From Rhodococcus sp. BP22 (GTDB taxonomy: Bacteria; Actinomycetota; Actinomycetes; Mycobacteriales; Mycobacteriaceae), in contig NZ_JACFTB010000002.1 in NCBI RefSeq assembly GCF_014281965.1, positions 538,606 to 602,605 on the forward strand: 64,000 nucleotides of DNA, in the 5' to 3' direction. Of this stretch, positions 63,844-64,000 are shown piece after piece; the stretch's first letter is position 1, and the number at the start of each line of letters is the position of its first letter. The notes beneath the pieces are model-generated. The model worked only from the letters and a program-made list of their open reading frames with translations. It made no database searches and was not told where the DNA came from. The position numbers and the translations under genes are program-made.

Positions 63844-64000
63844 TATTGACTCTCCAATGACGGCACTGCCGGCTGATTCGGTAAGAAGGGTGTCGCTGAG
63901 CTTCGTTGCATTGAATATCCAAGAAAGACATTGCTATTCGAAGATTTTTCTTTATTGAATGTCACGCTGTCGTTACCTTTGCGACGCTGCCACCATCTGG

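Overview
The window is high-GC DNA from a mycolic-acid-containing actinobacterium, most likely Rhodococcus or a close relative. The reasons are two galactofuranosyltransferases of the GlfT1 and GlfT2 types, the Wzm/Wzt galactan exporter next to glfT1, the bacterial proteasome activator bpa, an Ag85-type mycolyltransferase, a Cvn (conservon) signalling operon and several acyl-CoA/steroid-type degradation genes. The genus is inferred from gene content only. There is no rRNA and no CRISPR array.

Layout. 1-1681: the N-terminal part of a WXG-type (type VII secretion-like) protein running off the left edge, with an exported partner upstream. 1768-18290: a cell-envelope block. It holds rmlB, a flippase-like protein, an LpxA-type acyltransferase, a DegT aminotransferase, a Gfo/Idh/MocA dehydrogenase, a large GT-C-like membrane protein and a polyprenyl-phosphate-type GT2. 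These are followed by glfT2, a small AraC/VOC pair, a methyltransferase, glfT1-wzt-wzm, bpa and a cysteine-desulfurase-like enzyme. The sugar genes together read as a route that makes an N-acylated 3-amino sugar nucleotide, loads it on a lipid and transfers it outside the membrane. This is unexpected in an organism without LPS.

18337-22488: quinone oxidoreductase, MarR, then tRNA-Ser(UGA) followed by a decayed tyrosine integrase and a small accessory stretch carrying an acidic coiled-coil protein and a zinc-ribbon protein. 22587-24650: an NTF2-like protein, then an ECF42 sigma factor with its DGPF partner gene broken by a frameshift. 24702-30038: a five-gene Cvn operon with a membrane MHYT sensor and a kinase carrying a proline-rich heptad-repeat tail. 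30339-36759: formate/nitrite-type channel, excalibur protein, mycolyltransferase, alpha/beta hydrolase, AraC regulator, aromatic aminotransferase and a dienelactone-hydrolase-like protein. 36844-37127: tRNA-Ser(GCU), tRNA-Arg(ACG) and a strong terminator.

37418-53030: lipid and hydrophobic-substrate catabolism under three TetR regulators. Good palindromic operators sit at 38279, 45038, 48842 and 53016. The operons are an SDR; a hydrolase / reductase / Baeyer-Villiger monooxygenase / SDR / orphan Mce set; and an ACAD-FadB-TetR-acyl-CoA synthetase-ALDH set. 53130-60139: a UvrA paralogue, a Mur-ligase relic, a CIRCE-controlled Hsp20, small stress-type proteins, and a FadD19-like ligase behind a KstR box. 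60151-63843: LysR/DapA-like pair and a FadD15-type ligase. The last 157 bases show only AT-rich upstream DNA.
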